A stretch of 64,000 bases of DNA. Origin: an uncultured Ruegeria sp. Lineage in GTDB: Bacteria > Pseudomonadota > Alphaproteobacteria > Rhodobacterales > Rhodobacteraceae. Location of the stretch: the NCBI RefSeq assembly GCF_947497005.1, contig NZ_CANMFF010000002.1, positions 372,001 through 436,000 on the forward strand. Reading direction: 5' to 3'. Shown one piece after another: positions 28,801 through 37,622 of this stretch. The translations under genes and the position numbers were made by a program. The notes beneath the pieces are model-generated. The model was not told the origin of the DNA. It worked only from the letters and a program-made list of their open reading frames with translations, and did not search any database. Numbering within the stretch: the first letter of the stretch is position 1; each line of letters opens with the position of its first letter.

Positions 28801-29455
28801 CGAGATTTTCATTGACATGCACAAGGAAGGCGCAGGCTTCCGGGCAATGATGAATAACTTTGCCATCGCGGTCTCGGTCGGCCTGCAATACGGTGTGCCG
28901 TTGGAAGAGTTTGTCGACGCCTTCACCTTCACCAAGTTCGAACCGGCAGGGATGGTGCAGGGCAACGACTCGATCAAGAACGCGACGTCGATCCTTGATT
29001 ATATCTTCCGCGAACTGGCCGTGTCTTATCTGGACCGCACCGATCTGGCCCATGTGAAACCCGAAGGCGCAAGCTTTGATGATTTGGGTCGTGGCGAGGA
29101 AGAAGGTGTCTCGAACGTCTCGGAGATCAGTGAAACTGCGGCGTCCAAGTCCTTGGAAGTGCTGAAACAAATCAGCTCAACCGGCTATCTGCGCAAGCGC
29201 CTGCCGCAAGACCTGGCCGTGTTCAACGCAGGGCAAGCTGAACTGAACGGCTTGGCTGAGGCCGCGCCTCAGTTTGAGGCCAAGACTGAGATGACCGTTG
29301 TGGGGGAAGTGTCTACAGGAATGGACGCCCGTACCAAAGCCAAGATGCAGGGCTACGAAGGTGACCCTTGCGGCGAATGCGGCAACTACACGCTGGTGCG
29401 CAACGGCACTTGCATGAAGTGCAACACCTGCGGCGCGACAAGCGGGTGTAGTTAA
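25826..29455 (+). CDS. nrdJ: Vitamin B12-dependent (class II) ribonucleotide reductase
   Basis: A 1209-residue monomeric-type adenosylcobalamin-dependent reductase that makes deoxyribonucleotides with or without oxygen. Recognisable parts are the N-terminal region with [16 protein letters not shown], the active-site region [23 protein letters not shown] (radical-site and redox cysteines), the [19 protein letters not shown] segment, and a C-terminal zinc-ribbon tail with [23 protein letters not shown] and a final GC. The length, longer than the 700-residue Lactobacillus type, fits the proteobacterial form. The ATG at 25826 has no strong ribosome site but gives the family N terminus. A long leader with NrdR-like boxes precedes it, and hairpins follow. 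Confidence 0.96.
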   Translation: MKIERNFTKPDQDAYAELDFVSATSEIRNPDGTIVFRLDNIEVPSSWSQVASDVIAQKYFRKAGVPSKLKKVKEKDVPEFLWRSVPAEGAEFDGETSSKQVFDRLAGAWAYWGWKGGYFSTEDDARAYFDEMRYMLATQRAAPNSPQWFNTGLHWAYGIDGPAQGHHYVDYKTGKLTKSKSAYEHPQPHACFIQSVDDDLVNEGGIMDLWVREARLFKYGSGTGTNFSHLRAEGEALSGGGKSSGLMGFLKIGDRAAGAIKSGGTTRRAAKMVIVDADHPDIERFIEWKVIEEQKVASIVAGSKMHEKMLNGIFEAIRTWDGSADDAYDPNANDALKKAVREAKKVAIPETYIKRVLDYAKQGHDSIEFPTYDTDWDSEAYSSVSGQNSNNSIRVTNAFLNAVEKDADWELINRTDGKVARTVKARDLWEKVGHAAWACADPGIQFHDTVNEWHTCPKDGEIRGSNPCSEYMFLDDTACNLASMNLLTFLKDGEFQAADYMHASRLWTLTLEISVTMAQFPSKEIAQLSYDFRTLGLGYANIGGLLMNMSYSYDSDEGRAICGALTAIMTGVAYATSAEIAGELGPFKGYERNADHMLRVIRNHRRASQGVTEGYEKLAVKPVPLDHGNCPDKRLVDLAMSAWDEALSLGEKNGYRNAQATVIAPTGTIGLVMDCDTTGIEPDFALVKFKKLAGGGYFKIINRSVPSALEKLGYSSAQIEEIVGYAVGHGTIGNAPGINHTSLTGHGFGPNELAKVDAALESAFDIRFVFNQWTLGEDFCTGVLGIPATKLNDPTFDLLRHLGFTKADIDAANDHVCGTMTLEGAPHLKEEHYSIFDCANPCGKKGKRFLGVDSHITMMAAAQSFISGAISKTINMPNDATIEDCQKAYELSWSLGVKANALYRDGSKLSQPLAAALVEDDDEAAEILESGSSQEKAVVLAEKVIEKVVVKEIIRSHREKLPHRRKGYTQKAIVGGHKVYLRTGEFEDGQLGEIFIDMHKEGAGFRAMMNNFAIAVSVGLQYGVPLEEFVDAFTFTKFEPAGMVQGNDSIKNATSILDYIFRELAVSYLDRTDLAHVKPEGASFDDLGRGEEEGVSNVSEISETAASKSLEVLKQISSTGYLRKRLPQDLAVFNAGQAELNGLAEAAPQFEAKTEMTVVGEVSTGMDARTKAKMQGYEGDPCGECGNYTLVRNGTCMKCNTCGATSGCS

Positions 29456-29999
29456 AGAATAACGCCCCGGCACCCCGGGGCGTAGGGGTCGGACGCTGCC
29501 CTTGGTTACCGACCCCGACGAATACGGAGTAAAGGTTTGAGACTTACCAAATGACCTTTCTCCACTCGGCCGACATGCCCGTGTTGGCCGGGAACAGGGT
29601 GGGGCGGAATATTTGCTCTTTCCCACTCTTTCACGGGGCGGGTGCGCTCGCCCCATGCGCAGTCCAGGCCGCAGGCAAAAAAATACCGGGCGGTCAACGA
29701 AATGAGCCTGGAAGGCGAAACTGACAGGGGGCTTCGGCCCCCTTTCTTTTTTGCGTTTCCGAGTCGCCCAAAATAAGCGCCACTCTGCCGGATCGGAGAT
29801 GTTTCGTCGGGCGAGACCCGCCGACACTCGGCGTACCCGTTTTTTCCGGCGGTCTATCGCAAACCCGACTCGGCCAAACACGCAAAGATTGGCGTGAATT
29901 TTCAAAAATCGCGTAATGCGGGTGACGTTTATACCTGCCTTGGTGTTTCTGGGTCCTGTCTAGACGCAAACATAATCAACTTGTTCAGGAGGCATCGAA
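29456..29999. other. Hairpin-rich noncoding region after nrdJ
   Basis: A 544-base region without a credible gene; frames over it are on the minus strand and have skewed composition. From 29462 to 29752 at least five hairpins follow one another on the plus strand and the last is an intrinsic terminator. Stems: 29462-29470/29475-29483 (9 bp), 29485-29492/29509-29516 (8 bp), 29526-29536/29554-29563 (10 bp, one bulge), 29567-29574/29583-29590 (8 bp), and 29635-29640/29649-29654 (6 bp). It may be a long structured 3' untranslated region or an RNA gene. The rest, 29753-29999, should contain the promoter of the EF-hand gene, whose ribosome site is CAGGAGG. Confidence 0.6.
29726..29752 (+). terminator. 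Strong intrinsic terminator
   Basis: A GGGGGC stem closed by the stable TTCG tetraloop (arms 29726-29732 and 29737-29743) is followed by TTTCTTTTTT. It ends whatever transcript crosses the hairpin-rich region after nrdJ. Confidence 0.9.
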
Positions 30000-30245
30000 A
30001 TGAAACCGCACTATTTGATAGGGCTATCCATCGCAGCTTTGGCCGTGCCGGGCGTGGTTCTGGCCCAATCCGCCGCCGACGCCAACGGTGATGGCGTTTT
30101 GACAATCGAGGAAGTTCAGTCCGTCGTGCCAGAGGTCGACGCCGATACATTTTCGGTCATGGATGCCAACGGCGACGGCGCGTTGGACGCGGATGAAATT
30201 GCGATCGCGCAGGAAGCGGGATTGCTGCCACCCAGCAATGGGTAG
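30000..30245 (+). CDS. Small EF-hand calcium-binding protein, exported
   Basis: An 81-residue protein with a signal peptide (MKPHYLIGLSIAALAVPGVVLA, probable cleavage before QS) and two EF-hand loops: DANGDGVLTIEE and DANGDGALDADE, each with the 12-residue Asp/Asn/Gly/Glu pattern. Such proteins bind calcium in the periplasm; no partner is evident. The ATG at 30000 follows a good CAGGAGG site. It ends 13 bases before a strong bidirectional terminator and converges on the MttB-family gene. Confidence 0.85.
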   Translation: MKPHYLIGLSIAALAVPGVVLAQSAADANGDGVLTIEEVQSVVPEVDADTFSVMDANGDGALDADEIAIAQEAGLLPPSNG

Positions 30246-30257
30246 CGCTTAGAAAAC

Positions 30258-30288
30258 GGGCGGCCCGATGTATTTCGGGCCGCCCTTT
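30258..30288. terminator. Bidirectional intrinsic terminator
   Basis: A perfect 11-bp stem (30258-30268 with 30275-30285) with a six-base loop lies between two convergent genes. It is followed by TTT on the plus strand and by GTTTTCT on the minus strand, so it can end the EF-hand and MttB-family transcripts. Confidence 0.9.
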
Positions 30289-30295
30289 CATTACT

Positions 30296-31840
30296 TTACG
30301 CGGGCAAGTGAATGTTGAACCTTTCGCGAAGTTTCGCATCCAGAAGCGGGTCGAACTTTGCAACAGAAGGCGCGGACAGGATTTCTTCCTTGCGTGCTGT
30401 TGCCTTCTCCACCAGATCTGGTTTGCCAAGCTCAACCCATTCCTTGGGCGAAGATCGGTCGCCAAATGTCGGGTAGACGTAATCCGCCTGCATTCGGCTC
30501 AGCGTCGCATCTGTTCCCAGATAATGGCCGGGGCCACCCATGCATACCGAAGCAATCTGATCCAGCGCCAAGGTTTCATCGGTGACCTCGATCCCGCGAA
30601 CGCAACGCTGCGCCTGTCCGATCAAATCGTCACTCAGGATGAGGCTTTCAAAGCAGAAACCCAGCAGGGATGCGTGCATGCCAGCAGCCTCGTAAACCAT
30701 GTTCAGCCCAGACAGGCCCGCCATCACGTTCGAACACATCTGCTCCCATCCGGCCTGCATGTCGGGCAGCTTCGAATCTGACGCACCGGCTGCTGCGCCT
30801 CCCGGCAAATCATAGAATCGGTGCATCTGTGCGCAACCAGCCGTCAGCAAGGCTTGTTCGCCTGAACCGATGGACATTGCGCCTGTTCGCAGATCCAGAC
30901 CAAAAGGCCAGGTGCCAAAAACTGCAGGAGCCCCGGGGCTTACAGCATTTACATAAACCAAACCCGCAAGGCATTCTGCGGTGGCTTGGGCGATTGCTCC
31001 GGCAATGGTCGATGGCGCGGTGGCCCCGGCCATCCCCGCTGACAGCAGCAGCACCGGCATCCCGGCCTTTATGCACTCCTCCATCACTTCGCAGCTTTCG
31101 GTCGCGAATTTCATCGGTGGAACGACGAAGCAATTCGAGTTCGACACAAAAGGGCGCGCGCGATATTTGTCTTCGCCGCCTGCGATCATGTAGATCATCT
31201 CCATCGAGGGGGCGACGTGGCTGGGTTCGGTAAAGGACGTGCCGAGATGTTTGAACGTACCGGAACAGCCAGCGTAAATCGTGTTCAGGTCCATTTCTAG
31301 GTTGTCCGCGATATCGCGACACACCATTGGGCGTTGAACAAAGTGAATATTATCAAGCTGTTGGCAGATGCGCGCGGCATCGTGCAGGTCTTGCACGGTT
31401 GAGTCTCGATATTCGCGTCCATGAACGTCGACCATGGAAACGGCAGCGCCAGCCGTGCCGTAATGTACTTTGGTACCCGCCAGTTCCAGGTCGTTTTTAC
31501 CGTCGCGGCTGTACAAAGTGACCGACCGGTTCGCTTTTGCAATCGTATCTTCAACAAGGGCGCGTGGAAAACGGATACGGCCGTCGTCACCCAAGGTGCA
31601 GCCCGCATTGATCAGGTAATCAATTCCGCTTTGCGGGGCGTCGGCAAGACCAATGGTCTCAAGTGCGGTCAGTGCCGCGTGGTGGATGCGTTCGATCTGT
31701 GTCTGGGTCAGAACGTTCAGAACGCCGCCTTCCATTCCAGGGCGGACGGGGCGCAGATGTTCTGGCAGTGCGGATGCGCGGGCGGCGCGACGCGCGGCGC
31801 GTCCACCACTGCGCGTAGTGCTGCGGGTTTGGTCGTTCAT
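30296..31840 (-). CDS. Trimethylamine methyltransferase (MttB) family protein
   Basis: A 514-residue protein of the MttB superfamily. The reading frame is uninterrupted, so it has no in-frame amber codon and is not of the pyrrolysine type; it belongs to the wider group that includes glycine betaine methyltransferases (MtgB). Segments such as GTKVHYGTAGAAVSMVD, ADNLEMDLNTIYAG and GTWPFGLDLRTGAMSIGSGEQALL are typical. Such enzymes move a methyl group from a quaternary or tertiary amine onto a corrinoid protein. Which methyl donor it uses is unknown. A corrinoid protein lies 26 kb away but none adjoins it. It stands alone, and starts with a basic, Arg-rich tail. Confidence 0.82.
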   Translation of the reverse strand: MNDQTRSTTRSGGRAARRAARASALPEHLRPVRPGMEGGVLNVLTQTQIERIHHAALTALETIGLADAPQSGIDYLINAGCTLGDDGRIRFPRALVEDTIAKANRSVTLYSRDGKNDLELAGTKVHYGTAGAAVSMVDVHGREYRDSTVQDLHDAARICQQLDNIHFVQRPMVCRDIADNLEMDLNTIYAGCSGTFKHLGTSFTEPSHVAPSMEMIYMIAGGEDKYRARPFVSNSNCFVVPPMKFATESCEVMEECIKAGMPVLLLSAGMAGATAPSTIAGAIAQATAECLAGLVYVNAVSPGAPAVFGTWPFGLDLRTGAMSIGSGEQALLTAGCAQMHRFYDLPGGAAAGASDSKLPDMQAGWEQMCSNVMAGLSGLNMVYEAAGMHASLLGFCFESLILSDDLIGQAQRCVRGIEVTDETLALDQIASVCMGGPGHYLGTDATLSRMQADYVYPTFGDRSSPKEWVELGKPDLVEKATARKEEILSAPSVAKFDPLLDAKLRERFNIHLPA

Positions 31841-32244
31841 TTTGATAATCCGGTCGTTGAGAGATGTCTTAGGGTGTCAGAACGTGCACCCATGAGGCCG
31901 CCCTCGTGCGGCACGCCCACGGTCCGCACCAATGGTGCGACTGATCAGGCTGATTTTCCAATCGTGGTCTGTCATTCTGCCTCTCAACGTCTTCAGCCAG
32001 AATTCCAAAACGCAACGACGCAATCTGTTCTGTTTGCGACCTCTGTGGATATTACTTCCGCGAATATTTGCCCAATACGCCTCGGGTGGAAAGTTGGGCG
32101 AGTTTTTCTCCCGCATTAGCAGAAATCTGTTATACTGCATTCACTTACTTTTGAGCTCTACAACCTTGGAATTGAATTCTGGCTAAGCCGATCCCAGATA
32201 AAGTACTGTCCAGACTCTTGATCTGAAGCCCGAGCGAGCATGCA
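31841..32244. other. Intergenic region of 404 bases
   Basis: Between the divergent MttB-family and outer-membrane protein genes. I see no convincing gene here. The only frame of note is a 32-residue Arg-rich minus-strand reading from 31973, with no ribosome site worth trusting. The right half is AT-rich and probably carries the promoter of the outer-membrane protein gene. Confidence 0.5.
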
Positions 32245-32775
32245 TTGAACCCGACTGTGAAACCTCTTTCCGTTCTGATTGCTGCGGCCCTGATCGCAAG
32301 CGCTAACCCGGCTTTGGCAGAGGATTGGACAGGCGGTTACGCGGGGTTCAGCTTTGGCTATGCAGATGCAGATGGGCCAGGCGGATCAAGCGGCGATGAC
32401 ACCGCTATTGGGGCGCATCTCGGCTATGATCAGGATTTCGGGAATTTCGTTCTGGGCGGTGAACTCGAATACAATCGCCTGTCCCTGAACCTCGGCCAAT
32501 CTCAGGGCAGTCTTGATAGCATGACCCGATTGAAGCTGCGCGGTGGGTATGATTTTGGCAGCGCACTGGGGTATGTCGTCATCGGAGCAGCACGGGCCGA
32601 AACATCTGTTGATAGCGATACGGCTGCCGTTTACGGAATCGGCGTCGCCTATCCGATTGGAGAGAACTTTGTCATTAGCGGCGAGGCTCTGCGGCAAGAC
32701 TTCGACGATGTCACCCGATCCACCGGCGGTTTGGATTCGAACGTCTTTAATCTGCGCACAACGTTCCGCTTTTAA
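32245..32775 (+). CDS. Small outer-membrane beta-barrel protein
   Basis: A 176-residue protein with a signal peptide (KPLSVLIAAALIASANPALA, cleavage before EDWTG) followed by alternating beta strands and a C-terminal Phe, the outer-membrane barrel signature (NLRTTFRF). Glycine-aromatic strand patterns such as WTGGYAGFSFGYADA recall the OmpA-like/Omp25 porin group. It should form an eight-stranded barrel in the outer membrane. No ATG is available; the start is a TTG at 32245, or a GTG at 32257, which gives a more usual signal peptide. No strong ribosome site decides. It converges on the aminotransferase gene. Confidence 0.78.
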   Translation: MNPTVKPLSVLIAAALIASANPALAEDWTGGYAGFSFGYADADGPGGSSGDDTAIGAHLGYDQDFGNFVLGGELEYNRLSLNLGQSQGSLDSMTRLKLRGGYDFGSALGYVVIGAARAETSVDSDTAAVYGIGVAYPIGENFVISGEALRQDFDDVTRSTGGLDSNVFNLRTTFRF

Positions 32776-32781
32776 GAAAAT

Positions 32782-33969
32782 CTACTCAGCCGCGTGTTGT
32801 CTTGCACGTTGAGTCGCGAAATCACACAATGTTTTCAATGCGCTGGAGAATCTTTCATCATCCACAGTCATGGCGACCCGAATGTGTCCGGCGGTGGCCA
32901 TACCAAAACTTTCACCTGGCATAACGGCAATCGCGTGCGTGTCGAGCAGGGCGTTGGCAAAGCCTTCACCTGACAGCCCGGTCGCGCGGATATCCAGCAT
33001 CAGATACATGGCACCTTGGGCGGGGACCAATCCCACGGTGTTTTGTGCCGCCAGTATATCCATTGCCAAGGCACGGCGTCGGCGGAATGGGGCGGCAATC
33101 TTCTCTTCCAGTTCAGCCCCTGCGGTCAGAGCGAAACTGGAAGCATCCTGAACAAACCCAGGTACGCCGTAGGTGGTGTGCGTGGCCAGATTGATCAGGT
33201 GGCTGATGACCTCTTCCGGTCCGACAATCCATCCACATCGTGAGCCCGTCATGGCGTGGGATTTGGACATTGAGCCAACCACCAACGTCCGTTCTGCCAT
33301 GTTTGGCAGTGCACGTGGAGACAGGTGTTCGCCCTCCCAGACCTGCGTGTCATAGACCTCATCCGAGATCAGCCACAGGTCATGGCGTCGACAAACCTTG
33401 GCGACTGCCTCTAGAGAGTGATGGGAATAGACCACTCCGGTCGGATTGTTCGGTGTATTGATCAATAACGAAACCGCGCCATCTGCAACCGCATCGATCC
33501 ACTCGGCCTTGGGCTGAAAGGCGTCCTCGGCGGTGGTCTGAACCGCGCGGGCAATGGCACCAACACCTCGAATCGTACCGGGGTAGGTGGCGTAAAAGGG
33601 GTCAAGGAACAGACCAATATCACCGGGGTCGCACACGGCCATATGTGCCGCGAACAGGGCTGCCTGTCCGCCCGGCGTGATGAGGACATTGTTGCGCGTG
33701 GTCGGAACGCCGGTGCGTGTCTGAACCCGCGCGGCGACCGTATCACGCAACAAATCCGTGCCGGGCACCATCGCATAACCGGTGTGACCGCTACGGGCTG
33801 AAAGGTCCATCGCCTGTAGAATCGAAGGATCGGTCCGGATGTCATGCTCACCAATTGTCAGTTCGGTTACGGCATGTCCTTCGCTCAGCATCCGGCGTGC
33901 CCGGTAAAACACGTCCCAACCGTCGCTGCCACCGCCCGTGATTTGCGTGATGCGTTCAGACAATTTCAT
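32782..33969 (-). CDS. PLP-dependent aminotransferase, class I/II
   Basis: A 395-residue fold type I aminotransferase. Lys236 in SMSKSHAMTGSRCGW is the Schiff-base lysine, Asp203 in LISDEVYD and the NTPNNPTG loop are present, and the C-terminal arginine region is HIRVAMTVDDERF. It is unrelated in detail to the aminotransferase at 20.3 kb. The substrate is unknown. The start at 33969 was preferred to a longer frame because it gives the usual MKLSERI N terminus. It lies 57 bases upstream-to-downstream from the YjbR gene, so they may share a transcript. Confidence 0.85.
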   Translation of the reverse strand: MKLSERITQITGGGSDGWDVFYRARRMLSEGHAVTELTIGEHDIRTDPSILQAMDLSARSGHTGYAMVPGTDLLRDTVAARVQTRTGVPTTRNNVLITPGGQAALFAAHMAVCDPGDIGLFLDPFYATYPGTIRGVGAIARAVQTTAEDAFQPKAEWIDAVADGAVSLLINTPNNPTGVVYSHHSLEAVAKVCRRHDLWLISDEVYDTQVWEGEHLSPRALPNMAERTLVVGSMSKSHAMTGSRCGWIVGPEEVISHLINLATHTTYGVPGFVQDASSFALTAGAELEEKIAAPFRRRRALAMDILAAQNTVGLVPAQGAMYLMLDIRATGLSGEGFANALLDTHAIAVMPGESFGMATAGHIRVAMTVDDERFSSALKTLCDFATQRARQHAAE

Positions 33970-34026
33970 AACATCGCCCCTGGATTGCTTTGCGCTGAAT
34001 GGGGCAGAGCGTTGGCCGTTTGTCAA

Positions 34027-34371
34027 TCAGCTTCGCGGTGGCAATGTCGCCTGAACCTTTTTTGTCAATGATGCACGGACGAGGTCATAAGAAACTGTCA
34101 AACGATGTCGCATTTCGTCTGTTTCCGCGTCAAACGGAAGGCGGACCCAACTGCGGTGGAAATAAGGGGCGTTCACACCAACACCAGCGTCAATCACCAT
34201 CTGCGCCGTTTCCACGTCGGGCGTTTTGACGGAGACGCCATCATTTGTTGTACCGATACAGGCGAACATCTTACCACCGATTTTCCAGGCGTCATGCCCA
34301 CCACCCCAGGGGTCTGAACACTCGGCGCCGGGGAATTCCTTGCAGATTGAATTGATGTAATCTCGGTCCAT
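34027..34371 (-). CDS. MmcQ/YjbR family protein
   Basis: A 114-residue protein of the YjbR/MmcQ fold, in which a CyaY-like alpha-beta domain binds DNA in the characterised E. coli YjbR structure; its in-cell role is not established. Signatures are KEFPGAECSDPWGGGHDAWKIGGKMFACI and the C-terminal VSYDLVRASLTKK. An in-frame frame extends 51 residues upstream; the MDRDYINSICKEFPG start at 34371 matches the family. No obvious ribosome site precedes it. It lies 57 bases from the aminotransferase gene. Confidence 0.78.
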   Translation of the reverse strand: MDRDYINSICKEFPGAECSDPWGGGHDAWKIGGKMFACIGTTNDGVSVKTPDVETAQMVIDAGVGVNAPYFHRSWVRLPFDAETDEMRHRLTVSYDLVRASLTKKVQATLPPRS

Positions 34372-34590
34372 GACCGGCACTGTGCCGAAACGTTCGAGCA
34401 AACTCAATGCTTGGCATAATGCGGTACCCATGCTAACCGATGGGTCATGAACCCGGTGACCTGCATCATTATCTGCTGCATTACCTGCTGATATATCAAG
34501 CGGGCCGGTTTCTTTCGTTTTCATCCCCGAGACAAGTTGCTAAGCCCGCGCCAACGCGCAAGCCTTTGCTGTTTCTGAGGAGCCCGACCG

Positions 34591-35988
34591 ATGACGACGA
34601 TCAAGCTGCACAACACGCGGACGCGGACGAAGGAAGACTTCCTACCGATCGACCCTGATAACGTGCGGATGTATGTCTGTGGCCCGACAGTCTATGACCG
34701 CGCGCATCTGGGCAACGCCCGTCCGGTGGTTGTTTTTGACGTGCTGTATCGTCTGTTGCGCCATGTCTATGGCGCAGAGCACGTGACCTATGTGCGCAAC
34801 TTCACCGATGTGGACGACAAGATCAACGCCACGGCGCTGGCGCGCAAAAAGGCTGGGGCAGAGGGCACGCTGGAGCAACTGGTTCAGGAACGGTCCGATG
34901 AGACCATCGGCTGGTATCTGCACGACATGGGCGCGTTGGGCACGTTAGAGCCCAACGAGATGCCGCGCGCGACACAGTACATAGACCAGATGATCGCAAT
35001 GATCGAAGACCTGATTGCCAAGGGCCATGCCTATGCCGCCGAGGGCCACGTATTGTTTGCGGTGGACAGTTGGAAGAACAGCTATGGCAAGCTGTCGGGC
35101 CGCTCGGTCGATGACATGATCGCCGGTGCTCGGGTCGAGGTGGCACCCTACAAGAAGAACCCGATGGATTTCGTTCTGTGGAAACCTTCGACCGACGAAC
35201 TGCCGGGCTGGGACAGCCCGTGGGGTCGGGGGCGTCCGGGGTGGCACATCGAATGCTCGGCCATGAGCTATGAGTTGTTGGGCGAGAGCTTTGATATTCA
35301 TGGTGGTGGCAACGACCTGATGTTCCCGCACCACGAGAACGAGATCGCGCAGAGCAAGTGCGCGCACCCGCATGGTGAATTCGCGCGGGTCTGGCTGCAC
35401 AATGAGATGTTGCAGGTCGAAGGCAAGAAGATGTCCAAATCCTTGGGCAATTTCTTTACCGTGCATGATCTGTTGGAGCAGGGCGTTCCGGGCGAAGTTA
35501 TCCGGTTCGTTTTCCTGCAGACGCATTATCGCAAGCCGATGGACTGGACCGAGAAGAAGGCCCGTGAGGCAGAGGCGACGCTGCGCAAGTGGCGGGCGCT
35601 GACATCGGGCATCGAACCCGCTGCCAGCGCGGCACCTGAAGTGATCGCAGCGCTGAGTGACGATCTGAACACAGCAGGTGCCATGGCCGAGCTTTACCGT
35701 CTGGCGTCAGATGGTGACGCCGCGGGATTGCTGGCAAGCGCACAATTGCTGGGCCTGCTGCTGCCTCAGATGGGAGGTTGGGCGGACACGGCGTCCATAG
35801 ACCTGAGCGCCCATGCGGACCGTTTGGCGAAGGCGCGCGCATCTGCAATGCAAAACAAGGATTTCTCGGAGGTCGATCGCCTGAAGGCGGCGTATCTTGC
35901 GGCAGGGCTTGAGGTTCGAATGAGCAAGGAAGGTGTTGAACTGGTGCCGGGCGCGGGCTTTGATGCGGCCAAGCTGGAGGAGGTCTGA
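34591..35988 (+). CDS. cysS: Cysteine--tRNA ligase
   Basis: A 465-residue class I synthetase that charges tRNA-Cys. Cys30 in YVCGPTVYD starts the zinc site; His39 in HLGNARP is the HIGH-type motif; KMSKS lies at residues 280-284. The middle carries [13 protein letters not shown] and [10 protein letters not shown], the other zinc ligands. The ATG at 34591 follows a GAGGAG site. Its stop codon overlaps the cimA start by one base, so the two are translationally coupled. Confidence 0.97.
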   Translation: MTTIKLHNTRTRTKEDFLPIDPDNVRMYVCGPTVYDRAHLGNARPVVVFDVLYRLLRHVYGAEHVTYVRNFTDVDDKINATALARKKAGAEGTLEQLVQERSDETIGWYLHDMGALGTLEPNEMPRATQYIDQMIAMIEDLIAKGHAYAAEGHVLFAVDSWKNSYGKLSGRSVDDMIAGARVEVAPYKKNPMDFVLWKPSTDELPGWDSPWGRGRPGWHIECSAMSYELLGESFDIHGGGNDLMFPHHENEIAQSKCAHPHGEFARVWLHNEMLQVEGKKMSKSLGNFFTVHDLLEQGVPGEVIRFVFLQTHYRKPMDWTEKKAREAEATLRKWRALTSGIEPAASAAPEVIAALSDDLNTAGAMAELYRLASDGDAAGLLASAQLLGLLLPQMGGWADTASIDLSAHADRLAKARASAMQNKDFSEVDRLKAAYLAAGLEVRMSKEGVELVPGAGFDAAKLEEV

Positions 35989-37622
35989 TGACCAGAGAAC
36001 GCCTCTATCTTTACGACACAACGCTGCGTGATGGGCAGCAGACGCAGGGTGTGCAATTTTCAACCGCTGAGAAGGTGCAGATCGCACAGGCGCTGGACGC
36101 ATTGGGGGTGGACTATATCGAAGGCGGTTGGCCCGGTGCCAACCCCACCGACAGCGCGTTTTTTGAGGCGGCCCCAAAGACCTCGGCCCGCCTGACGGCC
36201 TTTGGAATGACCAAACGGGCAGGGCGTTCGGCTGAGAATGACGATGTGCTTGCGGCCGTGATGAATGCAGGTACGCAAGCCGTATGTCTGGTTGGCAAGT
36301 CGCATGATTATCACGTCACCCATGCGCTGGGTATCTCGCTTGAAGAGAACACCGAAAACGTCCGCGCCTCGGTGGCGCATATCGTGGCGCAGGGGCGTGA
36401 AGCCCTGTTTGATGCGGAACACTTCTTTGACGGATACAAGGACAACCCGGAATACGCGACAGAAGTTTGCCGGGCCGCGCTTGACGCGGGCGCGCGTTGG
36501 GTTGTGCTGTGCGATACCAATGGCGGTGCGTTGCCGTCCGAGGTTGGCCGGATTGTGTCCGAGGTGATCGCGGCAGGCCTGCCCGGCGATCGGTTGGGCA
36601 TTCACACTCACAACGATACCGAGAATGCGGTCGCGTGTTCGCTGGCGGCGGTTGAATCTGGTGCGCGGCAAATTCAGGGAACGCTGAATGGATTGGGCGA
36701 GCGTTGTGGCAATGCGAACCTGACGGCCCTGATCCCGACACTGCTGCTGAAAGAACCTTATGCGTCGCAGTTTGAAACCGGTGTCAGCCTCGATGCGTTG
36801 GCCGGATTGACCCGCATCAGCCGGATGCTGGATGACGTCCTGAACCGTGTTCCCAGCAAACAGGCGGCTTATGTTGGGGCCTCGGCCTTTGCGCATAAAG
36901 CGGGGTTGCACGCCAGCGCGATCCTCAAGGACCCGTCGACTTATGAGCATGTGGACCCTGCAAATATCGGCAATGAACGTATCATTCCGATGTCGAACCA
37001 GGCTGGTCAGTCGAACCTGCGCAAACGCCTGACCGAAGCCGGGTTGAGCGTCGAAGCCGGTGATCCTGCGTTGGGCCGAATCCTTGAACGGATCAAGGCC
37101 CGCGAAGCGGATGGATATTCCTATGACACCGCGCAGGCCAGTTTCGAACTTCTGGCGCGGGACGAACTGGGGCAATTACCCGAGTTTTTCGAGGTCAAGC
37201 GGTATAAAGTCACCGTTGAGCGGCGGAAGAACAAATACAACAAGATGGTCAGCCTGTCCGAGGCTGTCGTTGTTGTGAAAGTGGATGGCGAGAAGAAGCT
37301 GTCCGTCAGTGAATCCATGGACGAGTCCGGCAGCGACAGGGGGCCTGTGAACGCGCTGGCCAAGGCGTTGGCCAAGGACTTGGGGCAATACTCGCAGATA
37401 TTGTCGGATATGCGCCTTGTCGATTTCAAGGTGCGTATCACACAGGGCGGGACCGAAGCGGTGACACGCGTGATCATCGACAGCGAAGACGGTCAGGGGC
37501 GACGCTGGTCGACCGTAGGCGTAAGCGCGAACATAGTTGATGCATCCTTTGAGGCGCTGTTGGATGCGATCCAGTGGAAACTGGTCCGTGATTGCGATCC
37601 GCAACAGGCAGCAGCCGAGTGA
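35988..37622 (+). CDS. cimA: (R)-citramalate synthase
   Basis: A 544-residue enzyme of the DRE-TIM metallolyase family. The YDTTLRDGQQTQGVQFS motif, the metal-binding HTHNDTENAVA and NGLGERCGNANL segments and the long C-terminal regulatory (LeuA dimer) domain are diagnostic. The length and order fit CimA rather than 2-isopropylmalate synthase. It condenses pyruvate and acetyl-CoA to citramalate, the threonine-independent route to 2-oxobutyrate and isoleucine. It overlaps cysS by one base and the next gene by four (GTGA). Confidence 0.92.
   Translation: MTRERLYLYDTTLRDGQQTQGVQFSTAEKVQIAQALDALGVDYIEGGWPGANPTDSAFFEAAPKTSARLTAFGMTKRAGRSAENDDVLAAVMNAGTQAVCLVGKSHDYHVTHALGISLEENTENVRASVAHIVAQGREALFDAEHFFDGYKDNPEYATEVCRAALDAGARWVVLCDTNGGALPSEVGRIVSEVIAAGLPGDRLGIHTHNDTENAVACSLAAVESGARQIQGTLNGLGERCGNANLTALIPTLLLKEPYASQFETGVSLDALAGLTRISRMLDDVLNRVPSKQAAYVGASAFAHKAGLHASAILKDPSTYEHVDPANIGNERIIPMSNQAGQSNLRKRLTEAGLSVEAGDPALGRILERIKAREADGYSYDTAQASFELLARDELGQLPEFFEVKRYKVTVERRKNKYNKMVSLSEAVVVVKVDGEKKLSVSESMDESGSDRGPVNALAKALAKDLGQYSQILSDMRLVDFKVRITQGGTEAVTRVIIDSEDGQGRRWSTVGVSANIVDASFEALLDAIQWKLVRDCDPQQAAAE

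Noticed and set aside
29456-29752. tmRNA, RNase P RNA, SRP RNA or 6S RNA after nrdJ
   Set aside because: The region has many hairpins, but I did not find the sequence hallmarks of these RNAs (tag reading frame with tRNA-like end, RNase P core, SRP tetraloop domain).
36060-37175. A 371-residue minus-strand frame over cimA
   Set aside because: Shadow of the cimA gene, which has the DRE-TIM motifs.
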